DNA of 64,000 nt from Xanthomonas massiliensis. Lineage in GTDB: Bacteria; Pseudomonadota; Gammaproteobacteria; Xanthomonadales; Xanthomonadaceae. Shown piece by piece: positions 9,350-18,755 of the stretch (position 1 is the stretch's first letter; every line of letters starts with the position of its first letter). The notes under the pieces were generated by a model. That model searched no databases, was not told where the DNA came from, and saw only the letters and a list, made by a program, of their open reading frames with translations. The stretch lies in the NCBI RefSeq assembly GCF_900018785.1, contig NZ_FCOY01000006.1, positions 434,001 through 498,000 of the forward strand, in the 5' to 3' direction. A program made the position numbers and the translations under genes.

Positions 9350-10525
9350 ATGACCATCGTCCGCATGACCGATCTGGACCTGTCCAACCAGCGCGTGCTG
9401 ATCCGGCAGGACCTGAACGTGCCGATCGAGAACGGCCAGATCACCTCCGAACAGCGCATCCTCGCCTCGGTGCCCACCCTCAAGCGGGCGCTCAAGCAGG
9501 GCGCGGCGGTGATGGTGATGTCGCACCTGGGCCGTCCCAAGGAAGGCGAGTGGAACCCGGAGGATTCGCTGGAGCCGGTGGCCGAGCGCCTGACCGCGTT
9601 GCTGGGCGTGGCGGTGCCGCTGGTCAAGGACTGGGTGGACGGCGTGGACGTCAAGCCCGGCCAGATCGTGCTGCTGGAGAACGTGCGCTTCAACGTCGGC
9701 GAGGCCAAGGACGACGAGGCGCTGGCGCGCAAGTACGCGGCGCTGTGCGACGTGTTCGTGATGGATGCCTTCGGCACCGCGCACCGCGCCCAGGCCTCCA
9801 CCCACGGCGTGATCCGCTTCGCCAAGGTGGCCGCCGGCGGCCCGCTGCTGATGGCCGAGCTGGACGCGCTGGGCAAGGCGCTGGACCACCCGGCGCGGCC
9901 GCTGCTGGCGATCGTCGCCGGCAGCAAGGTCTCCACCAAGCTGGAGCTGCTGACCAACCTGGTGGACAAGGTCGACCAGCTCATCGTCGGCGGCGGCATC
10001 GCCAACACCTTCCTGGCCGCGGCCGGGCTGCCGGTGGGCAAGTCGCTGTGCGAGCCCGACCTGGTCGAGACCGCCCGCAGGATCGTGGCCCGCGCCAAGG
10101 CGCGCGGCGCGGAGATCCCGCTGCCGGAGGACGTGGTGGTGGCCAAGCAGTTCATGCCCGACGCCGAGGCCACGGTGAAGGCTGCCGGCGACGTGGCCGG
10201 CGACGACCTGATCCTGGACATCGGCCCGAAGACCGCCGCGCGCTACGCCGGGCTGATCGCCAAGGCCGGCACCGTGGTGTGGAACGGGCCGGTGGGCGTG
10301 TTCGAGTTCAAGGCCTTCAGCAAGGGCACCGAGGCGGTGGCGCGCGCCATCGCCGATTCGCCGGCATTCTCCATCGCCGGTGGCGGCGACACCCTGGCCG
10401 CGGTGGACAAGTTCGGCATCGCCAAGCAGATCGGCTACATCTCCACCGGCGGTGGCGCGTTCCTGGAGTTCCTGGAAGGCAAGACCCTGCCGGCGGTGGC
10501 CGCGCTGGAGGCCCGCGGCTCGTGA
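9350..10525 (+). CDS. pgk: Phosphoglycerate kinase
   Basis: 391 residues from the ATG at 9350 ([25 protein letters not shown]); the longer open frame upstream is not protein-like. The substrate-binding [15 protein letters not shown], and [35 protein letters not shown] are present, as are the C-domain nucleotide motif NGPVGVFE and GGGDTLAAV. It transfers phosphate between 1,3-bisphosphoglycerate and ADP. Its stop overlaps the GTG start of the HAD gene, suggesting translational coupling. Confidence 0.98.
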   Translation: MTIVRMTDLDLSNQRVLIRQDLNVPIENGQITSEQRILASVPTLKRALKQGAAVMVMSHLGRPKEGEWNPEDSLEPVAERLTALLGVAVPLVKDWVDGVDVKPGQIVLLENVRFNVGEAKDDEALARKYAALCDVFVMDAFGTAHRAQASTHGVIRFAKVAAGGPLLMAELDALGKALDHPARPLLAIVAGSKVSTKLELLTNLVDKVDQLIVGGGIANTFLAAAGLPVGKSLCEPDLVETARRIVARAKARGAEIPLPEDVVVAKQFMPDAEATVKAAGDVAGDDLILDIGPKTAARYAGLIAKAGTVVWNGPVGVFEFKAFSKGTEAVARAIADSPAFSIAGGGDTLAAVDKFGIAKQIGYISTGGGAFLEFLEGKTLPAVAALEARGS

Positions 10526-11085
10526 CCGCCCGCGCGCTGTTCTTCGACATGGACGGCACGCTGATCGATTCGGAGGCCGGCATCGTGGCGTGCGTGCAGT
10601 ACGCGCTGGTCCACAGCGGCCGTCCCGAACCGACGCCGGCGCAGGTCAAGCCGTGGATCGGCCCGCCGCTTAAGGACACCTTCGACCAGCTGTTCGGCGG
10701 CGATGCGGCGGCCGCCGATCGCGCGGTCGCGCTGTACAAGCAGCGCTACGACGCCGAGGGCTGGCGGTCGTGCCGGCTCTACCCGGGCATCGCCGCCGCG
10801 CTGGGCGTGGACGGCTTGTTCGACACCATCGTCGGCACCAGCGAGGACGGCAGGCTGCGCCACAAGCCCGACCTGGTGGCCGAGGCCCTGCGGCGCCTCG
10901 CCCTGGCGCCGGCGCAGGCGGTGATGATCGGCGACCGGCGCATGGACGTGGACGGCGCCCGCGCCAACGGCATGGACTGCATCGGCGTGCTGTGGGGCTT
11001 CGGCGGCGCCGACGAGCTGCGCGCGGCCGGCGCGCGCACGCTGGTGGCCTCGCCCGCCGAGCTGGTGGACGCGCTCGGCGGCTGA
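10522..11085 (+). CDS. HAD-family phosphatase, internally shortened
   Basis: 187 residues from a GTG that overlaps the pgk stop (GTGA). Motif I is [12 protein letters not shown], the cap helices follow ([19 protein letters not shown]), and the motif III/IV region is [10 protein letters not shown] ... [17 protein letters not shown]. It resembles Gph-type phosphoglycolate phosphatases, usually about 215 residues. Between LYPGIAAAL and [12 protein letters not shown] about 28 residues of the core are missing, including the strand that carries motif II (normally ATSKP). The frame is kept, so this is a clean in-frame deletion. Without motif II the enzyme may be impaired or inactive. The expected substrate would be a small phosphate ester. 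Confidence 0.8.
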   Translation: MTARALFFDMDGTLIDSEAGIVACVQYALVHSGRPEPTPAQVKPWIGPPLKDTFDQLFGGDAAAADRAVALYKQRYDAEGWRSCRLYPGIAAALGVDGLFDTIVGTSEDGRLRHKPDLVAEALRRLALAPAQAVMIGDRRMDVDGARANGMDCIGVLWGFGGADELRAAGARTLVASPAELVDALGG

Positions 11086-11351
11086 GGACCGCGGCCACTG
11101 CGGCGGAGGTGCCCGAGCCCGAGAACCGCGGGGCGGCCGGATTCAACTTCAGATGTGCGACGCCTCCTGCGGCGGCAGGTCTGGCCGCGCCATTCCTTCG
11201 CCCCGCCAGGCGCGGGTCGCCCGTTCCCTGCTTCGGGCACCGCCTGGCGGTGCCGGCGCTCGTGGCCGCGGCATCGCGATGGCGGCCACGGCCGGCGTGA
11301 AAGTGGCGATGTGCTAGCGTTCGCGCGGATCGACACCGACGACCGCGAGAG

Positions 11352-12818
11352 ATGAGCGAACAACTGCGCCGCACCCGCATCCTGGCCACCCTGGGCCCCG
11401 CCACCGACGCGCCGGAGGTGCTCGAGGCGCTGCTGCGCGCGGGAGTCAACGCCGTGCGCCTGAACTTCAGCCATGGCGACCCGTCCGAGCAGGTGCGCCG
11501 CGCCGAGCACGTGCGGGCCGCAGCCGCGCGGCTCGGGATCGAGGTGGGCATCCTCGCCGACCTGCCCGGGCCGAAGATCCGCATCGAGCGCTTCGCCGGG
11601 GGCAAGGCCAGGCTCCGGCAGGGCGCGCGCTTCGACCTGGTGGCCGAGGCCGGCTGCCCGCCGGGCGATGCGACCCAGGTCGGGGTGAGCTACCTGGGCC
11701 TGCCGGCGGACCTGGTGCCCGGCGACGTGCTGCTGCTCGACGATGGCCTGATGCAGCTGCAGGTCGAGCGCGTGGAGGGCGCGCGGGTGGTCACCACCGT
11801 GCTCAACGACGGCGTGCTGTCCGACCGCAAGGGCCTGAACAAGCGCGGCGGCGGGCTGTCCCTGGGCGCGCTGACCGAGCGCGACCGCGAGCTGATCGGC
11901 ATCGCCGCCGGGATTGGCGTGGACTTCATCGCCGTCTCCTTCTGCCGCGACGCCACCGACATGGCCGAGGCGCGCGAGCTGGCGCGGCGCCGCGGCAGCC
12001 AGGCCGCGCTGGTGGCCAAGATCGAGCGTACCGAGGCGGTGGCCAACCTGGAGCGGATCGTCGCCGCCAGCGACGTGGTCATGGTCGCGCGCGGCGACCT
12101 GGGCGTGGAGATCGGCGATGCCGAGCTGCCCGGCCTGCAGAAGAAGATCATCAAGGAGGCGCTGGCGCAGAACAAGGTCGTGATCACCGCCACGCAGATG
12201 CTGCAGTCGATGGTGGAAAGCCCGATGCCCACGCGCGCGGAGGTGCTGGACGTGGCCAACGCGGTGATCGACGGCACCGATGCGGTGATGCTCTCGGCCG
12301 AGACCGCCGCCGGTGCCTGGCCGGTGCGCGCGGTGGAGGCGATGGTGCGCATCTGCCTGGGAGCGGAGCGCCAGTTCGAGGCCGACACCGATTTCGAACA
12401 GGCCAAGCGTGGACTGGAGCGGGCCGATCAGGCCATCGCCATGGCCACCATGTTCCTGGCCGAGCACATCGAACTGGGCGCGGTGGTGGCGCTGACCGAA
12501 TCCGGTGGCACGCCGCGCTTCCTGTCGCGCTTCCGCGCCGCGGTGCCGATCTATGCCTTCACCCACGACGGTGGCGCGCGCCGGCGCATGAGCCTGATGC
12601 GCGACGTGTTCCCCATCGATTTCGACAGCCGTGGCCAGAGCCCGCGCGAGGCCGCGCGCGGCACCGTGCGCCGCCTGGTCGAGGCCGGCCGCCTGCAGCC
12701 GGGGCAGCGCGTGGTGTTCACCAGCGGCGAGCGCATGCAGGCCCATGGCGCCACCAACACCCTGCGCCTGCTGCAGGTGGAGGCCGACGGCGAGGCCTTC
12801 GGGCCGGGCGAGCTCTGA
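11352..12818 (+). CDS. pyk: Pyruvate kinase
   Basis: 488 residues from ATG 11352 with GAGAG just upstream. Family marks are RLNFSHGD, ILADLPGPKIRI, the active-site Lys in AKIERTEAVANLERI, the metal and substrate loop MVARGDLGVEIG and ITATQMLQSM. It converts phosphoenolpyruvate and ADP to pyruvate and ATP. The C-terminal domain (GAVVALTESGGTPRFLSRFR...) is complete. It belongs to the glycolytic run gap-pgk-pyk-fba but is separated from the HAD gene by 266 bp, so it probably has its own promoter. Confidence 0.97.
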   Translation: MSEQLRRTRILATLGPATDAPEVLEALLRAGVNAVRLNFSHGDPSEQVRRAEHVRAAAARLGIEVGILADLPGPKIRIERFAGGKARLRQGARFDLVAEAGCPPGDATQVGVSYLGLPADLVPGDVLLLDDGLMQLQVERVEGARVVTTVLNDGVLSDRKGLNKRGGGLSLGALTERDRELIGIAAGIGVDFIAVSFCRDATDMAEARELARRRGSQAALVAKIERTEAVANLERIVAASDVVMVARGDLGVEIGDAELPGLQKKIIKEALAQNKVVITATQMLQSMVESPMPTRAEVLDVANAVIDGTDAVMLSAETAAGAWPVRAVEAMVRICLGAERQFEADTDFEQAKRGLERADQAIAMATMFLAEHIELGAVVALTESGGTPRFLSRFRAAVPIYAFTHDGGARRRMSLMRDVFPIDFDSRGQSPREAARGTVRRLVEAGRLQPGQRVVFTSGERMQAHGATNTLRLLQVEADGEAFGPGEL

Positions 12819-12949
12819 CGCAGCGCCTGCGCGCGGCGCGCACGGGGCGGGCACGGATGTTCCGCCGCGAACGCGACCGGCGGCCGGATGTATCCGTTTC
12901 CAACGTGACGGGCGACAGGACCCTCGACGTCCGGCGCGGGTGCGGCGGC

Positions 12950-12955
12950 TATAAT
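12950..12955 (+). promoter_or_regulatory. -10 element of fba
   Basis: A consensus TATAAT lies 41 bp before the fba start, giving a predicted leader of about 35 nt. No good -35 is visible at 17 bp (the region reads ACGTCC). Confidence 0.55.
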
Positions 12956-12996
12956 CGCGCCATCCGCCGGCATCATCACGACCCAGAAGGACGCCA

Positions 12997-14001
12997 ATGA
13001 GTATCGAGCAGCTCGCAGAAACCGCCCAGGCCATGGTCGCGCCGGGCAAGGGCATCATCGCCATCGACGAATCCACCGCCACCATCGCCAAGCGCTTCGC
13101 GTCGGTGGGCATCGAGAACAGCGAGGAGAACCGACGCGCCTACCGCGAGCTGCTGCTCACCACGCCCAAGCTGGGCGACTACATCGCCGGCGCGATCCTG
13201 TTCGACGAGACCATCCGCCAGTCCACCAAGGACGGCGTGCCGTTCCCGAAGTACATGGCCGAGCACGGCATGATCCCGGGCATCAAGGTGGACAAGGGCG
13301 CCCACCCGCTGGCGGGCTTCCCCGGCGAGCTGGTCACCGAGGGCCTGGACGGCCTGCGCGCGCGCCTGGAGGAGTACTACAAGCTCGGCGCCCGCTTCGC
13401 CAAGTGGCGCGCGGTCATCAACATCGGCGAGGACATCCCCACCGGCACCTGCATCGAGGCCAACGCGCATGCGCTGGCGCGCTACGCCGCCGCTTGCCAG
13501 GAGCAGGGCCTGGTGCCGATGGTGGAGCCGGAAGTGATCATGGACGGCGACCACGACATCGAGACCTGCTACGAGGTCACCGAGGCCACCTTGCGCGCGC
13601 TGTTCGGCGCCCTGTACGAGCAGAACGTGCTGCTGGAGGGCACCATCCTCAAGGCGTCGATGGTGATCTCCGGCAAGGGCTGCGAGGAGCAGGCCGACGT
13701 GGAGGAAGTGGCCGAGTCCACCGTGATGTGCCTGAAGTCGACCGTGCCGGCGATCCTGCCGGGCATCGTGTTCCTGTCCGGCGGCCAGAGCGACGAGCAG
13801 TCCACCGCGCACCTGAACGCGATGAACCAGCTCGGCAACCTGCCGTGGCCGCTGAGCTTCTCCTACGGCCGCGCGATGCAGCAGGCCGCGCTGAAGCTGT
13901 GGGCCAAGGACATGAAGGGCAACTACGCCAAGGCCCAGCAGACCGTGTACGAGCGCGCCAAGGAGAACGGCCTGGCCGCGCTGGGGCAGTGGAAGGGCTG
14001 A
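12997..14001 (+). CDS. fba: Class I fructose-bisphosphate aldolase
   Basis: 334 residues; ATG 12997 has AAGGA 5 bases upstream. The protein is the Schiff-base, eukaryote-like aldolase type, not the zinc class II type: GKGIIAIDESTATIAKRF at the N-terminus, KWRAVINIG, MVEPEVIMDGDHD, and the Schiff-base Lys219 in EGTILKASMV, with FLSGGQSDEQSTAHLNAMN near the C-terminus. It cleaves fructose 1,6-bisphosphate to triose phosphates in glycolysis and runs in reverse in gluconeogenesis. Its last 29 bp and following 47 bp are copied, with changes, 193 bp downstream. Confidence 0.96.
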   Translation: MSIEQLAETAQAMVAPGKGIIAIDESTATIAKRFASVGIENSEENRRAYRELLLTTPKLGDYIAGAILFDETIRQSTKDGVPFPKYMAEHGMIPGIKVDKGAHPLAGFPGELVTEGLDGLRARLEEYYKLGARFAKWRAVINIGEDIPTGTCIEANAHALARYAAACQEQGLVPMVEPEVIMDGDHDIETCYEVTEATLRALFGALYEQNVLLEGTILKASMVISGKGCEEQADVEEVAESTVMCLKSTVPAILPGIVFLSGGQSDEQSTAHLNAMNQLGNLPWPLSFSYGRAMQQAALKLWAKDMKGNYAKAQQTVYERAKENGLAALGQWKG

Positions 14002-14048
14002 GCCGCGCCTGCCCGTTGCCATGACAGGACGCCGGCCCCGTGCCAGCG
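13973..14048 (+). repeat. Duplicated fba tail, copy 1
   Basis: 76 bp spanning the fba 3' end and stop. It aligns without gaps to 14166-14241 with a constant offset of 193 bp and only a handful of substitutions. Confidence 0.85.
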
Positions 14049-14464
14049 TCCTGCGTTCGGGGATTCGCCGCGGTGGCGCCGATGCGGGTCGGCTCGGCCG
14101 GCGTGCACCGTCTTGATGGGCCGCGGTCCCCGCATGCGGTATTCGAGTGCGTCAGGAAAAAGGATTGGCCGCGCTGGGGCGTTGGAAAAGCCGAGCCGCA
14201 CCTGCCCGTTGCCATGACGGGACGCCGGCCCCGTGCCGGCGACTGCCATCGTGAGCGGGCGTGCCGCCCGGCGCGGCACCGTCGCGGGGATCCTGCAGCG
14301 GAGAGAGCCGACCCCTGGGACGGCATCCCCACATCGAGGCCGCGCGCGAGCAACCATCGGGCATCGATCACCTGCCTGGGTCTTCCCGATGGGGGGGGCG
14401 ATGGGCGGCCGCCAGATATGGCGACCGCCCACCAAGGGGCCTGCCGGTTCGGCAGCCCGGCAGG
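14002..14464. other. 463-bp intergenic region with duplicated fba tail
   Basis: No convincing gene is seen between the convergent fba and dienelactone hydrolase genes. The region holds the second copy of the fba tail. It also has a near-palindromic hairpin at 14028-14052 (GGACGCCGGC / GCCAGCGTCC, one mismatch) without a T-tract that might terminate fba. Confidence 0.6.
14166..14241 (+). repeat. Duplicated fba tail, copy 2
   Basis: Near-identical to 13973-14048. The copied stop codon context is changed (CTGAGC to CCGAGC), so the copy is non-coding debris of a segmental duplication. The stretch GCCGGCCCCGTGCCGGC inside it forms a short hairpin. Confidence 0.85.
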
Positions 14465-15352
14465 CTAGGCCAGGTAGCGCCGGAACCAGGCGAGGGTGCG
14501 GTCCCAGGCGAGCTTGGCGGCGGCCTCGTCGTAGCGCGGGGTGGAGTCGTTGTGGAAGCCGTGGTTGGTGCCGGGATAGATATAGGCTTGGTAGGTCTTG
14601 CCGGCCTGCTTCAGCGCCGCCTCGTAGGCCGGCCAGCCGGCGTCGATGGCGGGATCGTGCTCGGCGTAGTGCAGCAGCAGGGGCGCACGGATGCGCGGCA
14701 CGTCCTCGGCCCTGGGCTGGCGACCGTAGAACGGCACCGCGGCGCGGAGTTCGGGATAGGCCACCGCCGCCGCGTTGGCCACGCCGCCGCCGTAGCAGAA
14801 GCCGGTGATGCCGACCTTGCCGCCGGTGAGCGGGCCGTGCATCAGGTATTCGACCGCGGCGAAGAAATCGTTCATCAGCTTCTGCGGATCGACCTTGGCC
14901 TGCAGCTCGCGGCCCTTGTCGTCGTTGCCGGGATAGCCGCCGACCGAGCTCAGCCCGTCCGGCGCCAGGGCGACGAAGCCGGCCTTGGCCACGCGCCGGG
15001 CGACATCCTCGATATACGGGTTCAGGCCGCGGTTCTCGTGCACCACCACCACCCCGGCGACCGGCCCCGTGGCCTTGGCCGGCTTGACCAGGTAGCCGCG
15101 GACCTGGCCGTGGCCGTTGGGCGAGGGGTACTCGATGTACTCGGGCAGGATGTCCGGATCGGTGAATTCCACCTGCTGGGCCAGGGCGTAGTCCGGGCTC
15201 AGCGAGGCGAGCAGGGTGGCCGCGGTCATGCCGCCGATGGCGAAGGCGGCGGCGCGATCGAGGAATTCGCGACGGCCGATGCGGCCGTGCACGTAGTAGT
15301 CGTACAGCTCGAGCAGCTCGGGCTGGAAGTCCCTGGCGGTCAGGCGGGTCAT
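14465..15352 (-). CDS. Dienelactone hydrolase family protein with Tat signal
   Basis: 295 residues from ATG 15352, with GAGGAGAG 4 bases upstream; the open frame beyond it is Arg/Pro-rich and not protein-like. A twin-arginine motif GRREFLDRA precedes a hydrophobic run ([16 protein letters not shown]) near residues 26-50, so export by Tat is likely. The alpha/beta fold has the dienelactone hydrolase marks: [19 protein letters not shown], nucleophile Cys in [12 protein letters not shown], Asp in [12 protein letters not shown] and His in [10 protein letters not shown]. The family opens dienelactones or other esters; the substrate here is unknown. It is monocistronic by position. Confidence 0.9.
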   Translation of the reverse strand: MTRLTARDFQPELLELYDYYVHGRIGRREFLDRAAAFAIGGMTAATLLASLSPDYALAQQVEFTDPDILPEYIEYPSPNGHGQVRGYLVKPAKATGPVAGVVVVHENRGLNPYIEDVARRVAKAGFVALAPDGLSSVGGYPGNDDKGRELQAKVDPQKLMNDFFAAVEYLMHGPLTGGKVGITGFCYGGGVANAAAVAYPELRAAVPFYGRQPRAEDVPRIRAPLLLHYAEHDPAIDAGWPAYEAALKQAGKTYQAYIYPGTNHGFHNDSTPRYDEAAAKLAWDRTLAWFRRYLA

Positions 15353-15909
15353 CGGTCTCTCCTCGTGCGGTCGGTACGGCGGAAGGCGAGGTGGCGGCGC
15401 GGTCGCCCGGCAATGGCGGCGACTGGGCGCCGGCGGGCCTGGCCGAGCATAGGCCAGACGGCAGGCGGAGGACACGCAGGCCGTGCGCATCGGCCGGCGT
15501 CCGCCGGCTCGCGATCCGGTGCCGCGATCATGGCGGCGCGGTGGCGCCGTCGTCCGCCAGGGCCACCGGTGACGGCGGCGCCCGGCCGGCAAGACCAGCG
15601 ATCCGGACACCTGCCGCTCGCGGCCGGGGCGCGTGGCCGCTGTGTTTGCAGGGCGCCGCCCGGATCCGGGCATGTCGAATCCGGGCCCGGATGGCGCCAG
15701 GGCGACGGCCATCGTGCCTCCGCGCGGACACGGGGAATCCGGCCCGTTGCCGGCCGGTCTTCCCCCGCACGCACGGGCGACTGGAGCGAGGCGAAGGTGC
15801 CCGGCAGGCCAGGCAACTTCGCATGAACCGTCCCTTCTTCCGGGCGACGGATCCGGGCGGACGACAAAGGCATGCATCCGTTCACGACCGGCGGTGCGGC
15901 TGTCCTACC
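15353..15909. other. 557-bp region without recognisable gene
   Basis: Several short frames exist on both strands but none has protein-like composition, a ribosome site or family similarity. Two perfect 14-bp palindromes lie close together: GCCCGGATCCGGGC (15658-15671) and ATCCGGGCCCGGAT (15679-15692). A 17-bp motif at 15683-15699 recurs with one mismatch at 27845-27861. Confidence 0.6.
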
Positions 15910-16449
15910 TCAGGCTTCGGGGGCGGCGGCCTGCCGCAATGCCTGCTCCAGCGCCTGCAGGACGAGGTCGTCGTGGGCGACCAGCACGATGTCGCGGGGC
16001 AGGGCACGCGCCTGTTGCCAATGCCGGGCGGCGGCCACCGCGATGTGCGCGGCCGCCGGCGGCGGATAGCCGTAGACGCCGCAGCTGATCGCGGGAAAGG
16101 CGATGGAGGCGGCATCCAGCTCTGCCGCCAGTGCCAGCGCGTTGCGGTAGCAGCGGGCCAGCAGCGCCGGCTCGTCGCGGTTGCCGCCGTGCCAGACCGG
16201 GCCGACGGTATGGATCACGTGCGCGGCAGGCAGGTCGAAGCCGGGCGTGGCGCGCGCCTCGCCGACCGGGCAGCGCACCCCGGGGCGCACTTCCGGCAGG
16301 GCGCGGCAGGCGGCCAGCAGCCGCGGGCCGGCGGCGCGGTGGATCGCCCCGTCCACGCCGCCACCGCCGAGCAGCGCCGGGTTGGCCGCGTTGACGATCG
16401 CGTCCACGCGCAAGGTGGTGATGTCGCCCCGCCACAGTTCGATGGTCAT
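15910..16449 (-). CDS. Macro-domain protein (O-acetyl-ADP-ribose deacetylase type)
   Basis: 179 residues from ATG 16449, with GGAGG 9 bases upstream. The macro fold marks are [36 protein letters not shown] at the N-terminus, then [25 protein letters not shown] and [12 protein letters not shown]. The [18 protein letters not shown] loop is the ADP-ribose site of the MacroD/YmdB class, whose members hydrolyse O-acetyl-ADP-ribose and remove mono-ADP-ribose. It is cytosolic. It lies downstream of cysK but a terminator separates the two. Confidence 0.93.
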   Translation of the reverse strand: MTIELWRGDITTLRVDAIVNAANPALLGGGGVDGAIHRAAGPRLLAACRALPEVRPGVRCPVGEARATPGFDLPAAHVIHTVGPVWHGGNRDEPALLARCYRNALALAAELDAASIAFPAISCGVYGYPPPAAAHIAVAAARHWQQARALPRDIVLVAHDDLVLQALEQALRQAAAPEA

Positions 16450-16520
16450 CGTGCCCGGCCTCCTTCCGCCGCGGCCTTCCGCGCCGGCGGCATCATGGCA
16501 GCAACAGGGGGCCGGCACCG

Positions 16521-16558
16521 TAAAGGGAAAACGGAGAAGCCGCCCGCAGGCGGCTTCT
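16521..16558 (-). terminator. Rho-independent terminator of cysK
   Basis: Inverted repeat 16535-16544 / 16549-16558 (arms AGAAGCCGCC and complement, loop 4) follows the cysK stop by about 20 bp. The minus strand continues CCGTTTTCCCTTT. Confidence 0.75.
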
Positions 16559-16579
16559 TGCCGGTGTCGCCTGGCCGCT

Positions 16580-17536
16580 TCAGAGGCCGGCCAGCCAGTC
16601 CTCGTCGCTGCCCTCGTTGACGTCGGCGAACAGCGGGGTGGAGAAGTAGCGCTCGCCGGTGTCGGGCAGCACCGCCAGGGTCACCGCGCCCGCTTCGGCC
16701 GCGGCCGAGACCTTCAGCGCGGTGGCCACGGTGGCGCCGGCGGAGATGCCGACGAAGATGCCTTCCTCGGCCGCCAGCCGGCGCGCAGTGGCGATCGCCT
16801 CGTCGTCGCCGATCGGCAGCACCTCGTCGTAGACGCTGCGGTCGAGCACCTCGGGCACGAAGTCCGGGGTCCAGCCCTGGATCTTGTGCGGCTGCCATTC
16901 CTTGCCCTCCAGCAGCGCCGCGGCGGCCGGCTCGGTGGCGATGATCCTCGTGTCCGGGCGGGCCACGCGCAGCACCTGGCCCACGCCGGTGAGCGTGCCG
17001 CCGGTGCCCCAGCCGCTGACGAAGTGGTCCAGGCGGCGGCCGGCGAAGTCGCGCAGGATCTCCGCGCCGGTGGTATTGCGGTGGTAGGCGGGATTGGCGG
17101 GGTTGGCGAACTGGCTGGCCAGGAACCAGCCGTGCTCGGCGGCCAGTTCCTTCGCCTTGCGCACCATGCCGGTGCCGCGCTCGGCGGCCGGGGTCAGGAT
17201 CACCTTGGCGCCGTAGGCGCGCATCAGCTTGCGGCGCTCGACCGAGAAGGTCTCCACCATGGTGGCGACGAACTTGTAGCCGCGCGCGGCAGCGACCATC
17301 GCCAGCGCCACGCCGGTGTTGCCGGAGGTGGCCTCCACGATCGTGTCGCCGGGCTTGAGCAGGCCGCGCTGCTCGGCGTCCAGGACGATTGCCAGGGCCA
17401 GGCGGTCCTTGACCGAGCCGCCGGGGTTGAAGGATTCGACCTTGACGTAGACCTCGCGGCCCTCCGGGGCGAGGCGGTTGAGCTTGACGACCGGGGTGCG
17501 GCCGATGGTGTCGAGGATGCTGTCGTAGATGGCCAT
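16580..17536 (-). CDS. cysK: Cysteine synthase A (O-acetylserine sulfhydrylase)
   Basis: 318 residues; ATG 17536 has GGAGA upstream. The PLP Lys43 is in [13 protein letters not shown], and the phosphate and substrate loops are [24 protein letters not shown] and the C-terminal [15 protein letters not shown]. It forms cysteine from O-acetylserine and sulfide in the cytosol. The gene is divergent from a CysB-type regulator, the expected activator of sulfur assimilation. A terminator directly follows. Confidence 0.96.
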   Translation of the reverse strand: MAIYDSILDTIGRTPVVKLNRLAPEGREVYVKVESFNPGGSVKDRLALAIVLDAEQRGLLKPGDTIVEATSGNTGVALAMVAAARGYKFVATMVETFSVERRKLMRAYGAKVILTPAAERGTGMVRKAKELAAEHGWFLASQFANPANPAYHRNTTGAEILRDFAGRRLDHFVSGWGTGGTLTGVGQVLRVARPDTRIIATEPAAAALLEGKEWQPHKIQGWTPDFVPEVLDRSVYDEVLPIGDDEAIATARRLAAEEGIFVGISAGATVATALKVSAAAEAGAVTLAVLPDTGERYFSTPLFADVNEGSDEDWLAGL

Positions 17537-17643
17537 GGGGGATCTCCAGGAGAAACGGGCCGGCCGAGCATGGCGGCCGGTGCCGTAAGGAACCGTCGTG
17601 GACGGCGGGGCCGTCCTCTCGCCGCCGACCCTAACCCCGTCAA

Positions 17644-17692
17644 ATAACCGCAGGAAATAACGACATGCACCCAGTAAATTCCATCAGGTTAT
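17644..17692. promoter_or_regulatory. Candidate CysB operator region
   Basis: An AT-rich patch in the cysK-cysB intergenic region contains ATAAC at 17644-17648 and 17657-17661 and the inverted GTTAT at 17688-17692. CysB sites are made of such ATAAC/GTTAT half-sites. The divergent gene pair fits. The match is by eye and degenerate. Confidence 0.4.
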
Positions 17693-17752
17693 GAGCGGAG
17701 AAGGAAAACTGTCCCAGAATCGGACCCTGCCCGCCGCCGCTCCCGCCACGCC

Positions 17753-18733
17753 ATGACCCTGACCCAACTCCGCTACCTGGTGGCCATCGCCGATGCCGAC
17801 CTGAACATCACCCAGGCCGCCGCGCACGTGCATGCGACCCAGCCCGGCCTGTCCAAGCAGCTCAAGCAGCTGGAGGACGAACTGGGGTTCCTGCTGTTCG
17901 TGCGGCGCGGGCGCAGCCTGGAGTCGGTGACCCCGGCCGGCGGCGAGGTGATCGCCCGCGCCCGCATCGTGCTGGCCGAGGCCAACAACATCCGCACCTA
18001 CGCCGCCAACCAGCGCCGCGAGAGCCAGGGCCAGCTGATCCTGACCACCACCCACACCCAGGCGCGCTTCGTGCTGCCGCCGGCGGTGGCCCGGGTCAAG
18101 CAGCGCTACCCGCAGGTCAGCGTGCACCTGCAGCAGGCCGGCGAGGCCGCCGCCCTGGACCTGCTCGGCCAGGGCGAGGCCGACATCGCCGTGGTCAGCA
18201 CCTCCGGCGACGCGCCGGCGGCCGGCATCGCCGTGCCGCTGTACCGCTGGCGGCGGCTGGTGGTGGTGCCGCGCGGCCACGCCCTGGACCGGGGCCAGGC
18301 GCCGGACCTGCGCGCGCTGGCGGCGCATCCGCTGGTCAGCTACGACTCCTCGGTGCGCCCGGAATCCTCGCTGCAGCGCGCCTTCGCCCGCGCCGGGCTG
18401 GTGCCGGACATCGCCCTGACCGCGCTGGACGCGGACCTGATCAAGACCTACGTGCGCTCCGGGGTGGGGGTGGGCGTGGTCGCCGAGATGGCGCTCAGCG
18501 CCGTCGATGCGGACCTGCGCGCCTGGCCGGCACCGGCGGAGATCGCCGAGTGCATCGCCTGGGCGGTGCTGCCGCGCGAGCGCGTGCTGCGCGACTACGC
18601 GCTGGAGATGGTGCACGTGCTGGCCCCGCAGATCGACCCGCGCGACCTGCGCCGGGTGATGGAGGGCAACCAGGAGCCGGCGTGGCCGGCACCGCCCAGC
18701 TGGGAAGCGCTGACCCAGACCATCACCAGCTGA
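17753..18733 (+). CDS. cysB: LysR-type regulator, CysB family
   Basis: 326 residues, the typical CysB length. The winged helix-turn-helix is MTLTQLRYLVAIADADLNITQAAAHVHATQPGLSKQLKQLE (residues 1-41, quoted as family pattern in part). The sensor domain follows with TTHTQARFVLPPAV, the sulfate/acetylserine-site pattern of CysB. CysB responds to O-acetylserine or N-acetylserine and activates sulfate assimilation genes. It is divergent from cysK. The Cbl paralogue is the alternative. Confidence 0.9.
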   Translation: MTLTQLRYLVAIADADLNITQAAAHVHATQPGLSKQLKQLEDELGFLLFVRRGRSLESVTPAGGEVIARARIVLAEANNIRTYAANQRRESQGQLILTTTHTQARFVLPPAVARVKQRYPQVSVHLQQAGEAAALDLLGQGEADIAVVSTSGDAPAAGIAVPLYRWRRLVVVPRGHALDRGQAPDLRALAAHPLVSYDSSVRPESSLQRAFARAGLVPDIALTALDADLIKTYVRSGVGVGVVAEMALSAVDADLRAWPAPAEIAECIAWAVLPRERVLRDYALEMVHVLAPQIDPRDLRRVMEGNQEPAWPAPPSWEALTQTITS

Positions 18734-18755
18734 GCCGCCATCCGCGCAGCGGCGC

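Noticed and set aside
15349-15885. Minus-strand frames between the dienelactone hydrolase and macro-domain genes
   Set aside because: Arg/Pro/Ala-rich shadow-type composition and no family similarity.
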